Assembly (NCBI GenBank): GCA_023055505.1
Contig: JALIRH010000008.1
Location: 5,767,775 to 5,831,774, forward strand
Length of the DNA: 64,000 bases
Direction of reading: 5' to 3'
Source of the DNA: Callipepla californica brunnescens
Taxonomy: Eukaryota; Chordata; Aves; Galliformes; Odontophoridae
The stretch's first letter is position 1. Every line of letters begins with the position of its first letter. Below, in pieces: positions 13,501-28,236 of this stretch. The notes beneath the pieces were generated by a model. The model saw only the letters and a program-made list of their open reading frames with translations, searched no databases and was not told where the DNA came from. The position numbers and the translations under genes are program-made.

Positions 13501-15645
13501 ATTCACAGTTAGAATTTTATTGCATCTAAATTACAAGTTTAGAATGTTCCTTCACATGTGATTAGTTTGAGTAATTGTCAAGAGTCTGCCAAACAGCTCG
13601 TGCTCACTGAAACGAGCTCTGTATAAATTAGGCAGGCAGTGGGTCTACTGAGAGAGTTTGTGCAGTAGATAAAGACCCTGCAATAGCTAGTGGTGTTTTC
13701 ATGTGTAATTAGAAAATGCATTGTTCTCAAATTAAGAAAATTAATTAAAATCAAGCAGATAGCGATCAAGGCATATTGCAATATAATTTTCTCTGGCACA
13801 TGCATTACTCTTAGGTGCTATAAATGTACAGTATTGGTTTTGCATTGGAAATTTAGCTCCAGGATACATTAACCTGACTATCCGTCATACAGATTTTTCA
13901 TTCTTTCTTTCCATTTGCTTTTCTTCCAACTGCACAATTAATCTTTTGATACACACAGAAGTCACTGGCTACAAAATATAGAATTTATTATGGGATTTTC
14001 CTCTCCTCCACAGTAGTCCTGGTCAAAACAAAACCAAGCAAACAAATATTAAACAAACAAAAAACTTCCACTAAAAAAACAAGCAACAACAACAACAAAA
14101 CCCACCTAACTTAGTAAATATTTCGCTAATGAAAACTGCAAAGGTGTTATATTGTTCTGACTGTTATGTATGGTGTGATGTCACTGATTATGCATAAGAA
14201 AATGAGAATGTTCATTGAATTAATAACACCCAACAGCCAGCAGTGTTGCTCAGTTATCAGAAATGTAACATTCTTCATAAAGAATGCCTGACCAAGAACT
14301 GGAATAACGTGTTATTTCCTTACAAAGTGCCATATAGTTCCCAAACTAGATAACAGAACACTAAGCTCCTGTTGAGTTCTCAAAACATGCAAGTCACAGT
14401 AGCTAGAGTAGACCTTCCAGCTTCATTCAGAAGTATTTATGTTATTCACCTTAATGCAGTGAAGATGTACATACACACTCCATGTATTTCTATTACACAG
14501 ATCATGAATAATTGAAACGCCTTCAGATTTTAATGCAAACATATGCACGAACATCCCTTCAAGGCATTTTTGATCTGTTCCAGTTGGTAATTATAGCTAT
14601 TTACCTGTCTGGTGCTCTAAATATCATCTATTTTTAACCAAGTTTGGCAGAAATGCATAAAGAATCTCAGACTTACTATTGGAAAACTAGTGTGTTTATG
14701 ACTAACACCCTGGGGGGCATTAAAAAAAAAGAGCACTAAATGGCTGATTTTCAAAGAACTGCACTATTGGAACTCCTTGCCATGCTAAGACATGAAAACA
14801 GGCTAAAGAGAGGAACACACAATTCCAGAAGGAATATCTGCTATGACTTTTCCCCTCTAGCAGAAAATTCAAAGTGAGTATCTGAAATGCAGAGCTAACA
14901 TCAAGCTGTATTTCATAGCGACACTTCAGGCACTGCTGAGTATCAAAGGGTACATCTCCATCATTCCCTCCTCGCATGAGAGACACTGGGCCGTACTTCT
15001 TAAGGGGACATCCCTTAGAAGGCTCTGTTCCAGGTTTTAACATACCCACCTTGCCATGGAGTTAATGAACACCTCAAGTCCCACTGACAGGTACCTGCCT
15101 GCCCTCCTCTGCTCGGATTTCCTATGTTAGCAATATAACCTAAATTCATAGCTTTCACCACAATTCGTCTTCCTGGTCAGCAATAGAAAGGCTTTTTTTT
15201 TTCCCCGCTGATATTCAGAGGCCAGTAGCCCTGCACAGGCAAACACTCCCGCCTTGACCAAGGTGAAGCTGTCTAAGCCACTGGTCAAAGTGCCTGCTTG
15301 AAGAAATGTTATATGCATTTTTTCACAGCAAAGACACCACAATGATATTGTATATATAAACACATGTTTGAGTATTAAAATCCTGAATTGTTAACTAACA
15401 TATTCTAAATGCAAATACAAGTCTCAGCAAGAGAAACACTGAGGAAAAATCTGAAGATTTTCCAGATGTCAAAAGGTTAATCTCTCTTCCCCTATTTGGT
15501 AAATTGTGCTGCTTCAGATAAGCAGCAATTATGCTCTCTTCAAGGAGTTTGAGAAAACACATACTTCTTTTATTATTCTTCTTTTCATCGAAGACTAACT
15601 GAAATAAATCTTACATGTTGATATAATTTTACACACTTTCTTTTA
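4546..15645. other. AT-rich non-coding DNA (intergenic or intronic)
   Basis: About 11 kb without a recognisable coding exon. It contains a short CA-rich run followed by an A tract (about 10,345-10,388), an A/T-homopolymer stretch near 7,250-7,275 and CAA repeats near 14,080-14,100. Open frames do not exceed about 112 codons and lack domain signatures. No CR1 copy, RNA gene or island is visible. Confidence 0.5.
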
Positions 15646-15711
15646 GGTATCGATTACGCAAAGAACTGACAAGGCTGAGTGAACCATTCACTCCTGCTGA
15701 CATGGTTTAGA
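15646..15711 (+). other. Possible terminal coding exon (speculative)
   Basis: A pyrimidine-rich tract ending in CTTTCTTTTAG looks like a splice acceptor. It is followed by a 20-codon frame beginning YRLRKELTRL and ending ADMV with a TAG stop. An AATAAA hexamer follows at about 15,750. The short peptide has protein-like composition, but I do not recognise it. With 20 codons, chance is a serious alternative, and no partner exon was found upstream. Confidence 0.15.
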
Positions 15712-18700
15712 AATCCTATGATTCATTATGATCTGGGGTTCAGTTGTTACAAAATAAACACTTTTTACAACAAATACAGGACAATATGTCAGAGAAAAAT
15801 AAGTAAATGTTGCAAACTGATTTTTTTTCCCTGTACTTCTTAATCTTCTTAATCATAATGCCAACCTACTGATACCCCTGGAAGTGCTTAAAATAGGAGA
15901 CTGTGAGAAATGGACAGCTATTATATAAATAGAAAGCTACTAGCATTAGGTGTATAATGTTCTGGCAGGGCTTTGCAATTAATAACACAGCCTTAGGAAA
16001 AGTCTTAAATCACATGTCTTTGGACCACCATCTATCAAATGGAAGCAATGCCTAGTACTGATGATGATCATGACTGGATCAACAAATGCTTACAAAAGCT
16101 TTTCAGATCTTCAAATTGCCAGAATAATGCCAATGCAATCTTCTAAATGAGAAAAAGTATCTTGCAAATTCAAATGTTAAAGGCAAGAACATTATTGCTG
16201 AGTCTGCTGTGGTCTGGAGCATTTGGGTTAGCTTGCTTTTGTAGATGTGTTAGCTTGTACATGCCTCTATCAGGCTATTGATCCAACAGAGGTCAAAGAA
16301 TCTCAAAAGCAGACCAAAGAGAACATCAATCTGAAAGAATACTGCATGTAAAAATATGACATTAAATTATTATTTGTCCACCTCTGTTCCTTTTTGTTAG
16401 GTTTTATATTGAATTTTCTCAGATGTTATGACTCCATTGCCCTTTCATATCATCTAGCAGGTCCATGAGGTTACCCAGAGCTGCGGACACATTAATGCAG
16501 AACTCAGAATAAGAGAGAATAAAAATAGAGGTAAAATAACCCTTGCTATTCAGTCTATCAATATACAATGACAATAAGGGAAGATAACAAAAGGAAGTGG
16601 TGAGAATCTTGAATTGGGGAAGCTGTTGAACATGGAGAACACGGAGAGATTAGCCTTCTTCATTTTTTAATTAGTATTGTTTCTTTTTTGTTGTTGTTTT
16701 TGTTTTTTACAAAAGAGAAGACTAACCTTATTTTAATGTTAAATGAAGTCTCCTGAACAGCTGCACAAGTTTTCTACTTGTTCAAACAGTAGCACTAGCC
16801 ATAGAATGATTTCATCATTTCCTTTTTTCCATTATTATGGGATCATTCCATGGGTAACTCTACTGCTTTTCAAATTGAAGACAGTTGATCACATTTAATA
16901 AAGGTTACCAGCAATTTAGAGCATGCATTTCTCTGCCACAAGGATAACAGATCCATCTAATAACAATGGGTTCAGAAAGTATCAAACCTTTGGAATAATC
17001 AATTAGCAGACCCAGCTTTGCTTGTGCTAGGAGAAGTAAAAACAGTGTCAAAGAAGTAAAAACAAATCAAAATGAAAGTAAAGAGTTGAACAGAGTTTTC
17101 CTTCTTCTCCCTATTCAGCCCCTAAGTGCTTCAGTGTCAATTCCATTACAGACAAGTGGAAAAAATAAAGAGTGAATGTAATAAGTCTCTGTGCGGAGAT
17201 GTCAAGAAGCACTTGATTTTTTACAAAAAGATAAGGGTTTGCTTCCTCTGGCTCTTCTCATTCTTCGTGCACTAACAGTGACTGTTCAACATGAAAAATA
17301 AATTACCAAAAAGGAATGGCTCATTGGAGATCAGAAGTCAGCTGTTTCCATCCTCTATTCAGATATAACATTTAAAATGGAAATAAAGTAAATAATGTGG
17401 AAATAAAAGTAAAAATGTGGAAATAAAGTAAAAGAATTTCACTTTCACTACACGGGTATGAAGCAGTACACCAACTATAAGAGAGATTCGAGTCCCTACC
17501 GCTTGAGGTTAGCCCAGAGAGTTTTTTGCACGAGAGAGAATGCTGTACATGAACCAGAGGCTAAACTCAGAACTTGCCTAGTTTCTTGCTGTTGAAAAAT
17601 GTCTTCTCTATTGTACCTTAAGGAGTATACCACCTAGCCTCAGTGCCATCAAATGAGCTTTCAGACCTCTGTCAAGGTCTTCCAATGTAACAAAATGTGT
17701 TACTAGCCACTGCAACTCTGGCTTACTCACACAGCTTTGTCTGCCATCTGCTGAGCAAAACAGAGACCTTAAATACTGCTCTATATTCAAGGTAACTTTC
17801 TACTGCCTCCAGATGTCTCCTTTGAAAAGATGCTCCCAATTAAGCATTGCTACAAGTTTTATATGAACACCTTGAAGAACTTTTCATGTTTGCTATTAAT
17901 ATACCAGTACTCCCCACATCAAGGTGCATACTAGTACATTTCTATGCATTCAGACGTATGCATCAGTGTATGACTGCACTTGCCAAAAAACTATTAATTC
18001 ATGGTCAAAATTCTTTATAATAATAAATATAAACTTTATAATAAACTTTTAGTTCTTTGGAGCTATCCGATTACTTTTTCAATACTGAATACAATTACAG
18101 GCTAATGTTTACTCCGATTAAAATCTGCAGCCACAATGCATTCTGATGCACAGAAAAACACATTTTTTCTCTTTCAGCTTGAAATTGGGAACTGTGGGAG
18201 TGGAACTTTCAGCTGTAGCAAAAATTAAATGAGGTTGTCAACCCCTTCTGCAGCTCTTTAACGCAAGCAGGAAGTATCTCTTGCAACATGAAATAAAAAC
18301 AACAGCATTGAATGAGAAATGTTTTTCAACTGGATGTTGAGAATAACTGAGCAAGCACCACTTTGTCTTTTCCAAACTTTGACAGAAAGCATCTTGTTTA
18401 CTGAAGATGAATCGAGTCCTTTCAGATAGCTGCTAGGGCCACCCAGTTCCCCAAGCACAAAACAAATGTCATGCAAGCTATGCAGCAGAACCCTGTGAGA
18501 TGAAGCCAATCAACAGAAATACCCTAGTGACATCAGTGATACTTCAAGGCTAACATCTGCTGCTTCCACAGCTGATCAGATGCAATTGCTTGAGATCTGC
18601 TCTGAAAATAACACTTATTTTATTATTTTGGCTTAAAATGTCACACGTAGATGGTGGTATGAAAGTAGAGGACGAATCCCCCCAGTAATATTCCATCACA

Positions 18701-21700
18701 TTTTATTCCTGTGCAACAGATGGCAGCAGAGGGACAGTCTGACAAAATGGGTGGAAATGTGGATGAAGCAAAGGGGTGGAATTGAATTCCTTCGTGTAGC
18801 TGAGAATTTGCTCTATCAAACAGTGTTACCGTGCTCTTTATATTTGTTGTAGTTCTCATGGAAATAAATAGGAGGCATTATTTTCAGAGTGACCCACATA
18901 CAGCCTGTGTCATTTACTTTGTGCAGTCTGGGCAGTGCCAGATTACGCATCTCTTCCAGTACGCCCATGAACAGGGCAGACCAATACTGTTGTGTCATTT
19001 TTTCCTGACACTATGTCTAACAAGAGAAGTCTGCAGTCTCTCACTAATATTAATAGAGCTACTAATGCATTTCAAATTTTAATTTTTTCATCTTCGAGTT
19101 TAAACAGACAGCTGAGACAATTTCTAATTCAACACTTCTCAACACTTACTATCCATGAAATCCTGAGCCTTCCTCAATAGGAAATCGTGCTTCACTGGCT
19201 GGAATATCTATTCCTGCTAATCTACATTTTTAGATAAAGTTTTATTGCCCTTTGCTTTCCCAGCACACAGAATCAAAAGCAGAAAAGCACGCAAAGGGAA
19301 ATGTTTCCAACGTCCTTCTATTGCCACCTGGTGTTCATATTATGTAACCACATATATTTAAACCTCCAGTTTTCAATCTGGGCTACAGAGCATCCGTAGG
19401 TCCATGGTCTCTTTCTATGAGTACCGAAAAATTTAACTATACACCATATTTACTGTCGTTATTCTTAAATTTTACATTCAGTGTTGAATTTTTCTTGGTA
19501 AATTTTGTAGATAAAGATATCAAAGAACACTGATAATAGAAAATTATCTACTGTGTATATATAGCTAGTAAATCAGTAATATGTATGTGTGCACATTTAT
19601 ATATATAAAATTCAGCTGCAAGAATAGAGCTTCCAGGCAAGCAGAAAGCATGCTGCAATTCTTCTTCCCCTGCACATATTAAATAATCCCAATGTTCCAA
19701 GAACATACATACAGTAACAAAAATCATGAAATTGTCTTAAACATAATGACAGTTTTAGAACAGGTATTCCGTGTATCTTCTGAGTTCATGTGTTGAAAGC
19801 TCATATGTTTTAAGGTCTTTTAACTATGATGGAAACATACTATAAGTTAAAAAGACATCTATGATTGTGATGTAACCTCTTGACTTACAGAGCAGGAGAG
19901 CTAAGGAAGCTGCTGTGAAATTGGAAGATCAAGGCTTAACTCACCAAGATTGAAAACATGCTAATGTTGCACTGTTCAAGTTTAATGTTTCAGGAACTTC
20001 TCCAAGGCGGAGGCAGTTAATGAATCTTTCAGCTCAATAAAGTATGGATTAGTTAGCAGATGCCCACATCTGGATTAAAAAAAAACCAAAACTTTATGGG
20101 AAAGAACATTACTCCATTTTCTCCTCTTCCCTAAAAGATAACATCTCAGTCAAACAAACAAGCCAAATAAAATGGAAACATTACTTTTTAACGCTATGGT
20201 TTCATTTTGTTTTGGTCTAAGACAATACAGCTTGTTTTTATGTGTTTTTTCAACCAGTTTGTTACACACTCGATGCATTTTACAACTCTAAACTCTGTGA
20301 TTCTAAAGCAATAGTTGTCACAGCGAAGTGAAAAATAATGACCAACCCACCACCAGTGTCTCCAATAAATCTAAATTTCACTGTTATCATTAAATCACAA
20401 ACTTTAGTCGCTCTACAGACTTTTCTCCACATTTCAAAAGCTTTCTACATCTCTCCTGTCTCTGGTTCTCAAACCATTGTATTTCATTTCTTTTCAGTTC
20501 TCTTTTGTTCTACTTTGTTGGGATTCCACAGAACATTTGTCATTTTATTCCATCCTTTCTCTCTAGAGCCAAAATCTCACCACATATGAAAAATAGTTCT
20601 CTGGTTCTCTAAAACTTCAGACTTCATTTCAACTTGAAAAGATATAAATTCTCTGAGGAATTCTGCTACGGCTCCCCTAGCTACTTGCCAGTGTTTTATT
20701 TATGTGCCTTTGATTTCTTCAGAACATGGTTTACTTTACTTAATCAAACAGATTAATTTTGGACAGAGCCAAATTTCTAGCAGTTGCTGAAAACGTTTCC
20801 TAGACTCCCAGTGAGTTTTAGATTAGATTCTTTATCATTGCTGCTATATCTTTTTGGTCCCCACAGCCTGAGAATTAAAATTCTGCTATATATTAAACAT
20901 TATAGATTCAAAACACATCAGGCAAATTAAATACCATTCCATCCTTCTTCCAGCTAAAACTCAAACATAGTTCAGTCATTTTCTCAAAGGAAATAACTCA
21001 GACATGTTTGCTGCTGGGTGTTTAAGACCTTTCCTTACACCAGCCACCAATACATGCTTTATATATTCACAATTCATCAAGAAATATTACAGAGCTTCTA
21101 GTGAGTTAAGAGAGAGGAGTAAGCTCTTTGCAGCTTTGAGAATCATTCATGCAATCGGAGGATTCTGTCAGCAGAAAGTTGCCTGCCTTCCCTACTACCT
21201 AATCCTAGAGAGATTAAGAGAGACAAAGAGCCCTCACCCACATCAGCGAGGCTGCTCTGACCCCAAGACTAGAGGGGTTACAGGGAACACAATGACAACT
21301 CTTTCTCAGTAGACACCGCTGAAACTCTTATACTCTGCATGAAATGCTTCACAAGGCAATGTACAAAATGCTCACTGAGGCAGGGGAGAGATCCCAGATA
21401 CCCCACTCTGCACAGTGCTGACCACAGCCACATGAGCTTTAAGAAAGGAAATATCCCCTTTCTATAGCTAATCCCCAATGCCTGTTTTCATCTCACCTAA
21501 ACCTTGGTCACAGAGAAAGATTTCTGCCCATATTGAAGTGGTAGACATCAAAAACATGTAATGGTGAGACACAATTCAAAACATTCTGGGACAACCCTAG
21601 AGTTAACTGTTACTTCATACCTACAGCTTTATACAATAATAATCCCATGAGCCAAATGCAACTTGTTCAGTCACGGTCATATTTTTATTATTTTAAAGTT

Positions 21701-24700
21701 CATTTCTGATTTTTTTTTTTCATTTTTGTTTGTATTTTCAGCCAAACTTTGAATACCTAACACTAGATGGTGCCTTCTGATGAAAAGTCTAGGCTAATTT
21801 CTCTTTAAAACATGCTCCTGCTGCAGCACTGCAACAAAATAAAATGAGCACTGCAATTCTGGCAAGCCTTGAGGAACCATGCCATCTGATTTCCAACGTT
21901 TTCCTTCTGAGAAGAGCAAACTCACCACACAAATTAAAGTGCAATCTGCAAACTAAAATTAAGCATCCTCATATTTCTTTTTTCACTGTATGACGTTCCA
22001 GTGTTCAGATTACATACATTCAAAATATCTCTATAGAAAGTATTCAGCAGTAATAATTAAAAATAACTTTTCTTCAGGGAAGTGGCAGCACTCCAAGAGA
22101 AATGAGAGGGAAGATGCAGTTCTTATACATTAAACGCAGGAATAGGCAGCCTATGGGATATACTGACATAAAATATTAATTATTTTTTTTTAATCTGTGT
22201 TAAAAGTAGTTGTGGTTTGCCTGGACTAGGAGCTCTGAACTGTGGGTATGCTTGTTTTTAATACTTCCATTTCATAAATAGGAGGTTGCACTGTAGGAAC
22301 AAATGTGATCAAGGTTAATAATATGCTTTAAAAGACCTTACTCCTTAACGTATTATGCATTCCTACTAAGACTGTAAGCCTCGGATGTGTGTCACTTTTA
22401 ATTAGATTAACAAATTTTCTGCCAATACTAAGTATATTCACTTACTATGGAAAATAACTTAGTAGTTAAATAAATATGGTGACCAATTATGACTTTAACA
22501 AATCAGTGCTGTAGGTTAACACACTGGTGAGTAGGACATAGAATGAACACGAACTAATTAGACCAAACTGAAGACCAAGCTGAGCTCTATACAACAGACA
22601 GTTCTGCAAGGAGGACAATCACTAACAATTAGTGAAGTGCTATCTTCCAAACCAGCTGATGTATGCGCTTAGGGAAATATAGTTAGTGACCTTCCCATTG
22701 AAAGCATTAAATCCTGCTCTCTGCAGGAACCGAGGCACAGCTGAAAGAGCTTTTGCTCCCACAGAATTCCTCATTGTCTCTATAGTCAGAGATCTATTTA
22801 ACAGGAGCTAACCAGCTGTGACTGAACTCCCAGCCTGGCTCTCTCGCCCTTACTGAGGCTGATCCTTCTCTTTGAAACATACAGCCCCACTCCCTCACAG
22901 GAGTGACTGGGTGATACAGCATCATGCATAAAAACGATGCAAGAACTAAACAATGAGGTACAGAGAAGGAAACCTCATTCCCAAGATTCAAAAAAGATTA
23001 CTTATTAATTAATTATATATTTCCATTACACCTTGAATGGGATCACGCAGAATAAAGCTTATGTGGCAAAATATCTCCAGGGAGCTTTTAGAGGAGTGAA
23101 ATGGTTGCTGCTTTGAAAGTTGGCATACTACATCCCTCTCAGACATGGACTCTGCTTCCCACTTCCCTTGTAGGCAAAGCTCCTTCACCTTCCCAAAGAA
23201 AGGCAGAAAAAGGGCATCATTTTTTAATCACCAAACTCAAGGACAGCACAGTATAAATTAGGGGATCTTCTTGTAGGAAAAAGCTGCAGAAAAGGAACCT
23301 TTTCTGAACACACCACTACCAAGTTTCACTGCAATTTCTGCAAAACTGACCTTTTTTTGCAGTGAAGTTTGGATTTATTTTCTTAATGGTTGCGTTTGAT
23401 TTTGTTGGCTTATTTCTTTTCTTCTCTGATGAAAATACCGTGATTGTCTTCATGTCACATGAACCTGTTCTGAAAAATCTTTTTTACACCTCAAGTTTGA
23501 AGTTCACTTTGAATTCTTCCAACAACAGCCACTATTTTCAAAGGTGACACAAAAAATCTGCTTTGCACTCTCCCCAGAGTCAGAGCTTCCTGCCTAGACT
23601 ACGTATCCCAGCATTCACCACAGATTTCATTTCCAAAGTGAGCTCCAGACAGCATCCTTGCTGAGTCACCCTGTCACTCCAGCACAGAGATTTGGAGCTC
23701 CAAAATAACACTGCATTGAGCCCTATAATAACCCTCAGCACAATATGATGTCATGCTCAGCTGTTAGAAAATGATTTTGTGGTGCTGAGAATCCCTTCTA
23801 GGTCTCATGATTCATATAATTTTTAAAAATATATATCTTAAATTTAGAAAAAATAGTGATATTTCAGTGATTTTAATAAGCACTTGAAATACCCTCTGAA
23901 ATCAAGACATTTCAGTCAGACCATCAGGAACATGCAATCCTATTTCATCTGATTTGACCTCTTTTTTCCTGCAGTCAGAGTTGTAGGAAGGCAAAGTCAA
24001 GGCAGTATCATGGATAGGGAAATGATGTGCAAAACAGTTTTTGCTGTTCTCTGATGTTTTAATATTTTATGTGATAGCACTAAAACAGGGCATGGAAAAG
24101 GTAAAGAGCTCTTTATCTATGCATGAAGGTAAGCTGATTGGATATGGAACATTTGAGAACTCTGAAAAAACAGAGTTCCAGCAGCCCCTCTGCAAAGGAA
24201 AAGCTGAAATCAGAATCAAGTTTCCGTCCACAGTTAAATTGGTATAAATCAGAAATGGTGACAAATCCATAGAAAATGTTTGGCCTGGAGAACAAAATGT
24301 GAAATTTGTAATTTATAACAGCTTCTGAATAAAATGGTACAGCCCTATATCTAGCCAACTTGAAGACACAAAAACATAACGTTGCATGGGATTAATCCAG
24401 AATAGTTCGTTCTCCTTCCACCTTAGGCCAACAGATCAAAAAGCCAGAGAAACATCATGGGCACTACGGTCCAGAATTTTAAATAAACAGAAATCTTGGT
24501 AATTATTCCTTTAAGCACCAGTAAGGCTTAAAGGTCACTTCCCTTCTACTAACCACTCACATGAACAGAGGTTCTCAGTGAGTCAGATGAAATAGCAGAA
24601 TAGCTTCTGAAATAAAAACTCAACTGTAACTGAATTTGAGCATATGCGCTACCCATAAAGGCTGCAACACTGACTTTCCTGCACAGCATGCAACTAGTCT

Positions 24701-25313
24701 TCCTAGAAGACTAAAGTCAGAGGAACAATCAATCTAACATCACTCTTAAGTCTCATTATTATTCTTATACATTATAGGGAAGAATATGTAAACATATGTA
24801 TTCTTATATATCCAAGAACACCCTGAATCAATTGGTTACAAAAGACAAACTGCAGGAGTCCTAGGATCTGCACACAGACCCGAGACTTTCCAGCAAATAG
24901 GAATCAAGAGCTGACCAAATCGTCTGCTGCCCAATCTCCTACATTCATTGTCTGCAATGTGGCAGTACATCGGCTTCAGGCAGTATAGTGATGCCTCAAC
25001 TGGCTGTGAAGAGTCTGTCCTAGGACAAGAAATTCCAACCACAACTAGGTTGCCACTTCCAAGAAATTATGAATGTAGGACAACACAAAACACAGTGGTT
25101 ATGAGCAGTGATTAAGAACAATGGGTAAATCACATCTTCCTCTACCAAATGAGATGGACTCTGATATTCACAACTTAACTGACCATACATCAAGTCATGC
25201 AAAGAATCTAACATAATCCTTACAAAAGGATATTCCTACTGACTGGGTCAGTTTTGTTTTATTGCTACGAATTTGCCACTGTAAAAGGTAACACATCTGA
25301 AAACAAAAACCAC
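15712..25313. other. AT-rich non-coding DNA (intergenic or intronic)
   Basis: No recognisable gene. One short degenerate tandem repeat near 17.4 kb is listed separately. A TA-rich segment lies at about 19,550-19,610. A minus-strand frame near 17,608-17,790 has an acceptor-like tract upstream but no identifiable product. Confidence 0.5.
17374..17434 (+). repeat. Short tandem repeat, about 20-bp unit, three copies
   Basis: Three adjacent near-copies of a unit containing TGGAAATAAAGTAAA are visible, with one-base differences between them. This is a small local expansion with no sign of function. Confidence 0.8.
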
Positions 25314-25489
25314 CTTCAGTCGAGGAACTAGGGGAGTCTGACATGGCTTCTGGAGGAGATTCATGGAGTTTGCTTTCTCTGGCTTTGAGCCATATTTTCC
25401 AGTATTCACACTTCTCACTGATGGTGCAAAGTTTGCACTGAGCAAATAAGTATTCCCAAGATGTCTCCACTGCATATTTGAAGCACTCA
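25314..25489 (-). other. Possible internal coding exon, minus strand (speculative)
   Basis: On the minus strand a pyrimidine-rich acceptor (ATTTCTTTCTAG) precedes a 176-nt open segment. The segment ends at a GAAG/GTGGT donor-like site. The encoded 58 residues contain ECFKYAVETSWEYLF and are rich in Cys, Glu and Lys, more protein-like than neighbouring frames. The strand agrees with the minus-strand promoter at 34.9 kb. I do not recognise the protein, and open frames of this size are expected by chance in AT-rich DNA, so this remains a candidate only. Confidence 0.2.
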
Positions 25490-28162
25490 CTAGAAAGAAA
25501 TGGTGAACATGATCTGTGTATTCCTCTGAAACTAAACGCTAGTACTGAATAGCAGCTCTTATTGTGCTCATTTTCACCAATCCTCTTGCCCATTTGACGT
25601 TATATTACAAACTGAAGTGTTGTGCTTGCCTAAGACACACAGCAGTGAACTCATTTGTGTCACAAAAGGGTAAAAACAAATCAGACAGCAAGCAGTTCAG
25701 TTTTCTCAGACAACAGCAGTAAGGATACAGATGAACTCAGCAGAGAAAGTTTAGCTGCAGAGTTTACTACAAACAAGAACTCTTCACTTTGTCTCTCCAA
25801 GGGCTTGAGCCTATAGAACATCAGTATGATCCAGAATGATTTAAATGTGCAGCTTACTATTTTGACAGCAGCAAAGATTGACATGAGGAAAGAGACAATA
25901 TTGCTGCTAGAGCTTGACTGCCCAGCTCCATCAAACAGCAGTATTTACAGTCTTTGCTCACTCGTTTTTATGTATGTGAAAAAATACAGTGCAGCAAAGG
26001 GACAGAAGTTACGTTTTAACTAACTTCCTGTTAAAAAAATAAAATCATAGCCCAGCTAAAGTTTTTGGCATTTCCAGGAAATACATCAGAGATCTCAGGC
26101 AAGGTTCTTGACTTTTTACTCTCATGCAACCTTACTACACTGATGTGATTTAACTTCATGTATTACCTGTCATTCTGGAACCAGGAGCCCAGTCCATGAC
26201 TGCTTTACTCTCAGGACAAGAGTATAAAATGTGGCTGATGCATATCTGATTCATTTCCAACCTTCACACTTCTCAAGTTCCTCCAGAGACCATCAGAGCC
26301 AATTCTGTAATAGAGGAAGAAAAATGAAGCACATTACTATGGAAATTAACAATTTATCAAAACGTCATGAGCATGACTCCCAGGTATCCTCAGATAATTG
26401 TTAACACATTAGATGGAAACAGTAATGATAAGCAATTGGAAAGGATAAACACTGATAAACGCTTTTGTTTTTGTATCTTCTTCAACTCTTGTTGATTTCC
26501 CCTATATTATTTTAATACTCTGTTCGCTGTCATAATAATTGAAAGGTCTGTAGGAAATAGTTATTCCCCTTGTGTTAGTTATTCCCCTTGTGTTTCATAA
26601 GTGTTTCCATGCACAGCCTTAAAAAGGATGGCACTGATAACTGTTTCACATTAACTGCAACTTTCCATAGAGACAATTTTGCTTAATTCACCTCAGTATT
26701 CACTTCCTTACTGGTACCAGAAGATATTTATTATATTGAACAGTACCTGCTGTACTGCTGCTCTATCCTGCCATGAGTGCATTACAGTGTTCTCAAGGAG
26801 TCTTGAATTTTTATACTCAGTTTGATTTACAACATTCTTTGACACAGAAGATAGTGCTTGCTCAAGGTAATATTTGGGCCATGATTCAAATTCATTCATA
26901 GAATTTAGTCAGGAATACAGTATAAAAATAAGCATGTTGCTTTTCACTCAATAACTCCTCCTGACAGCTTTGGCAAAGAACATCATTTTCTTGTATCGTC
27001 ACTCCTGCAGTGACGATAGAAAAAAGTGACGATTGAAAAGCAGTGAGTGGGAGACTTACTAAATCCATTGGAGCTGGGCAGATAAACAGCCCATGTTGGG
27101 TTTTGGGGCTTCTTTTCTGGATGCAAAGAATGTGGCATTTTGCTAACACTGATTACAGTTTGCAGAGCTTGTGACACTGCCACAGTTGAACATTTTCACT
27201 ACATTTTTAAATAATGAAGCTAACTGCTCTACATTACAGGGGACTCATTAGCTACACACAATGGCAATGCGATGGGGATTGTTGGCTGTGGCAAGGGCTG
27301 TCCAGAACTGAATTATAATTTTGCTTTCTCCTGTAACTCCCCTTACAGTAATTTCTGAGCACCACAAAACCTTCACTTCATGTATTTTGTACAACTTCAG
27401 AACGTTTCTTTGCAATAAATGAGAAAGATGAGGAAGTGAAGTAGAAATACGACTAATCCTAATTCGGTCATATGCTCAGAAGTACTTTTAGACATTTGAG
27501 ATGATTTATTTCACCCAAAGTCACACTGAAGGCCTTTGGTGAAGTAAGAAATTGAAGCTGGGTGTAGTGAAACCAGCTTTGTCTTCCAGCAGTCACTCGC
27601 CTTTCTGAAAATAAAACCTGCCATAAAACAAAGATTTCAGTAACAGCCCAGTTACAACAACAACAAAACCCATGGGATCACATAGCATTTCTACCTCAAC
27701 TCCTTGCACCACATTTTGTTCACAACAACTTATATAAAGAATATACTACACAGCTGGTGCTGTCTGTATTAGAAATGTGCTTTGTCATACCACAGACTTT
27801 GCAGCAACAAGCAAAGTAAATATATTTATTCCTAAACCCTTTTGCTCTAAAATACTTATATCCAGGTGTCACACAAGACAGCATGAAATTCCTGTTAACT
27901 TGAATGACAAAGCAGGAATCCTTAACATTGTAAAGGCTCAATCTCAGACCGTATTCAAATATTTAGATACACGATTCAAGGGCAAGTGAAGAGCATACAG
28001 CTAAACGTAGGCTCCAAACCTAAAAACTGCTCACTGGCACTATCCTGCAACATATTTTTGTCACTCATTTAGCTACAAATGTATTTTTGAGAACAGAAAA
28101 ACTAAAACACATTACAAAAGCGCAGGCAACTCATTCTCCTCCAGCCCAGGACAGACATTTAT
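25490..28162. other. AT-rich non-coding DNA
   Basis: Nothing recognisable apart from a perfect 18-bp tandem duplication listed separately. Open frames are short and lack domains. Confidence 0.5.
26559..26594 (+). repeat. Perfect 18-bp tandem duplication
   Basis: AGTTATTCCCCTTGTGTT occurs twice back to back with no mismatch, which indicates a recent local duplication. Confidence 0.95.
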
Positions 28163-28236
28163 GGAACCATAGAATGGCTCGTGTTGGAAGGGACCCCAAA
28201 GGATCATCAAGTTCCAACCCCCCTGCCAACAGCCAT
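28163..28236 (-). mobile_element. CR1 LINE 3' end, minus orientation (short fragment)
   Basis: The plus strand reads as the reverse complement of the CR1 tail: CCATAGAATGG, GTTGGAAGGGACCCC, a segment around GGATCATCAAGTTCCAAC, then CCCCCTGCC. Only the last 70-odd bases of the element are present. Confidence 0.9.
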
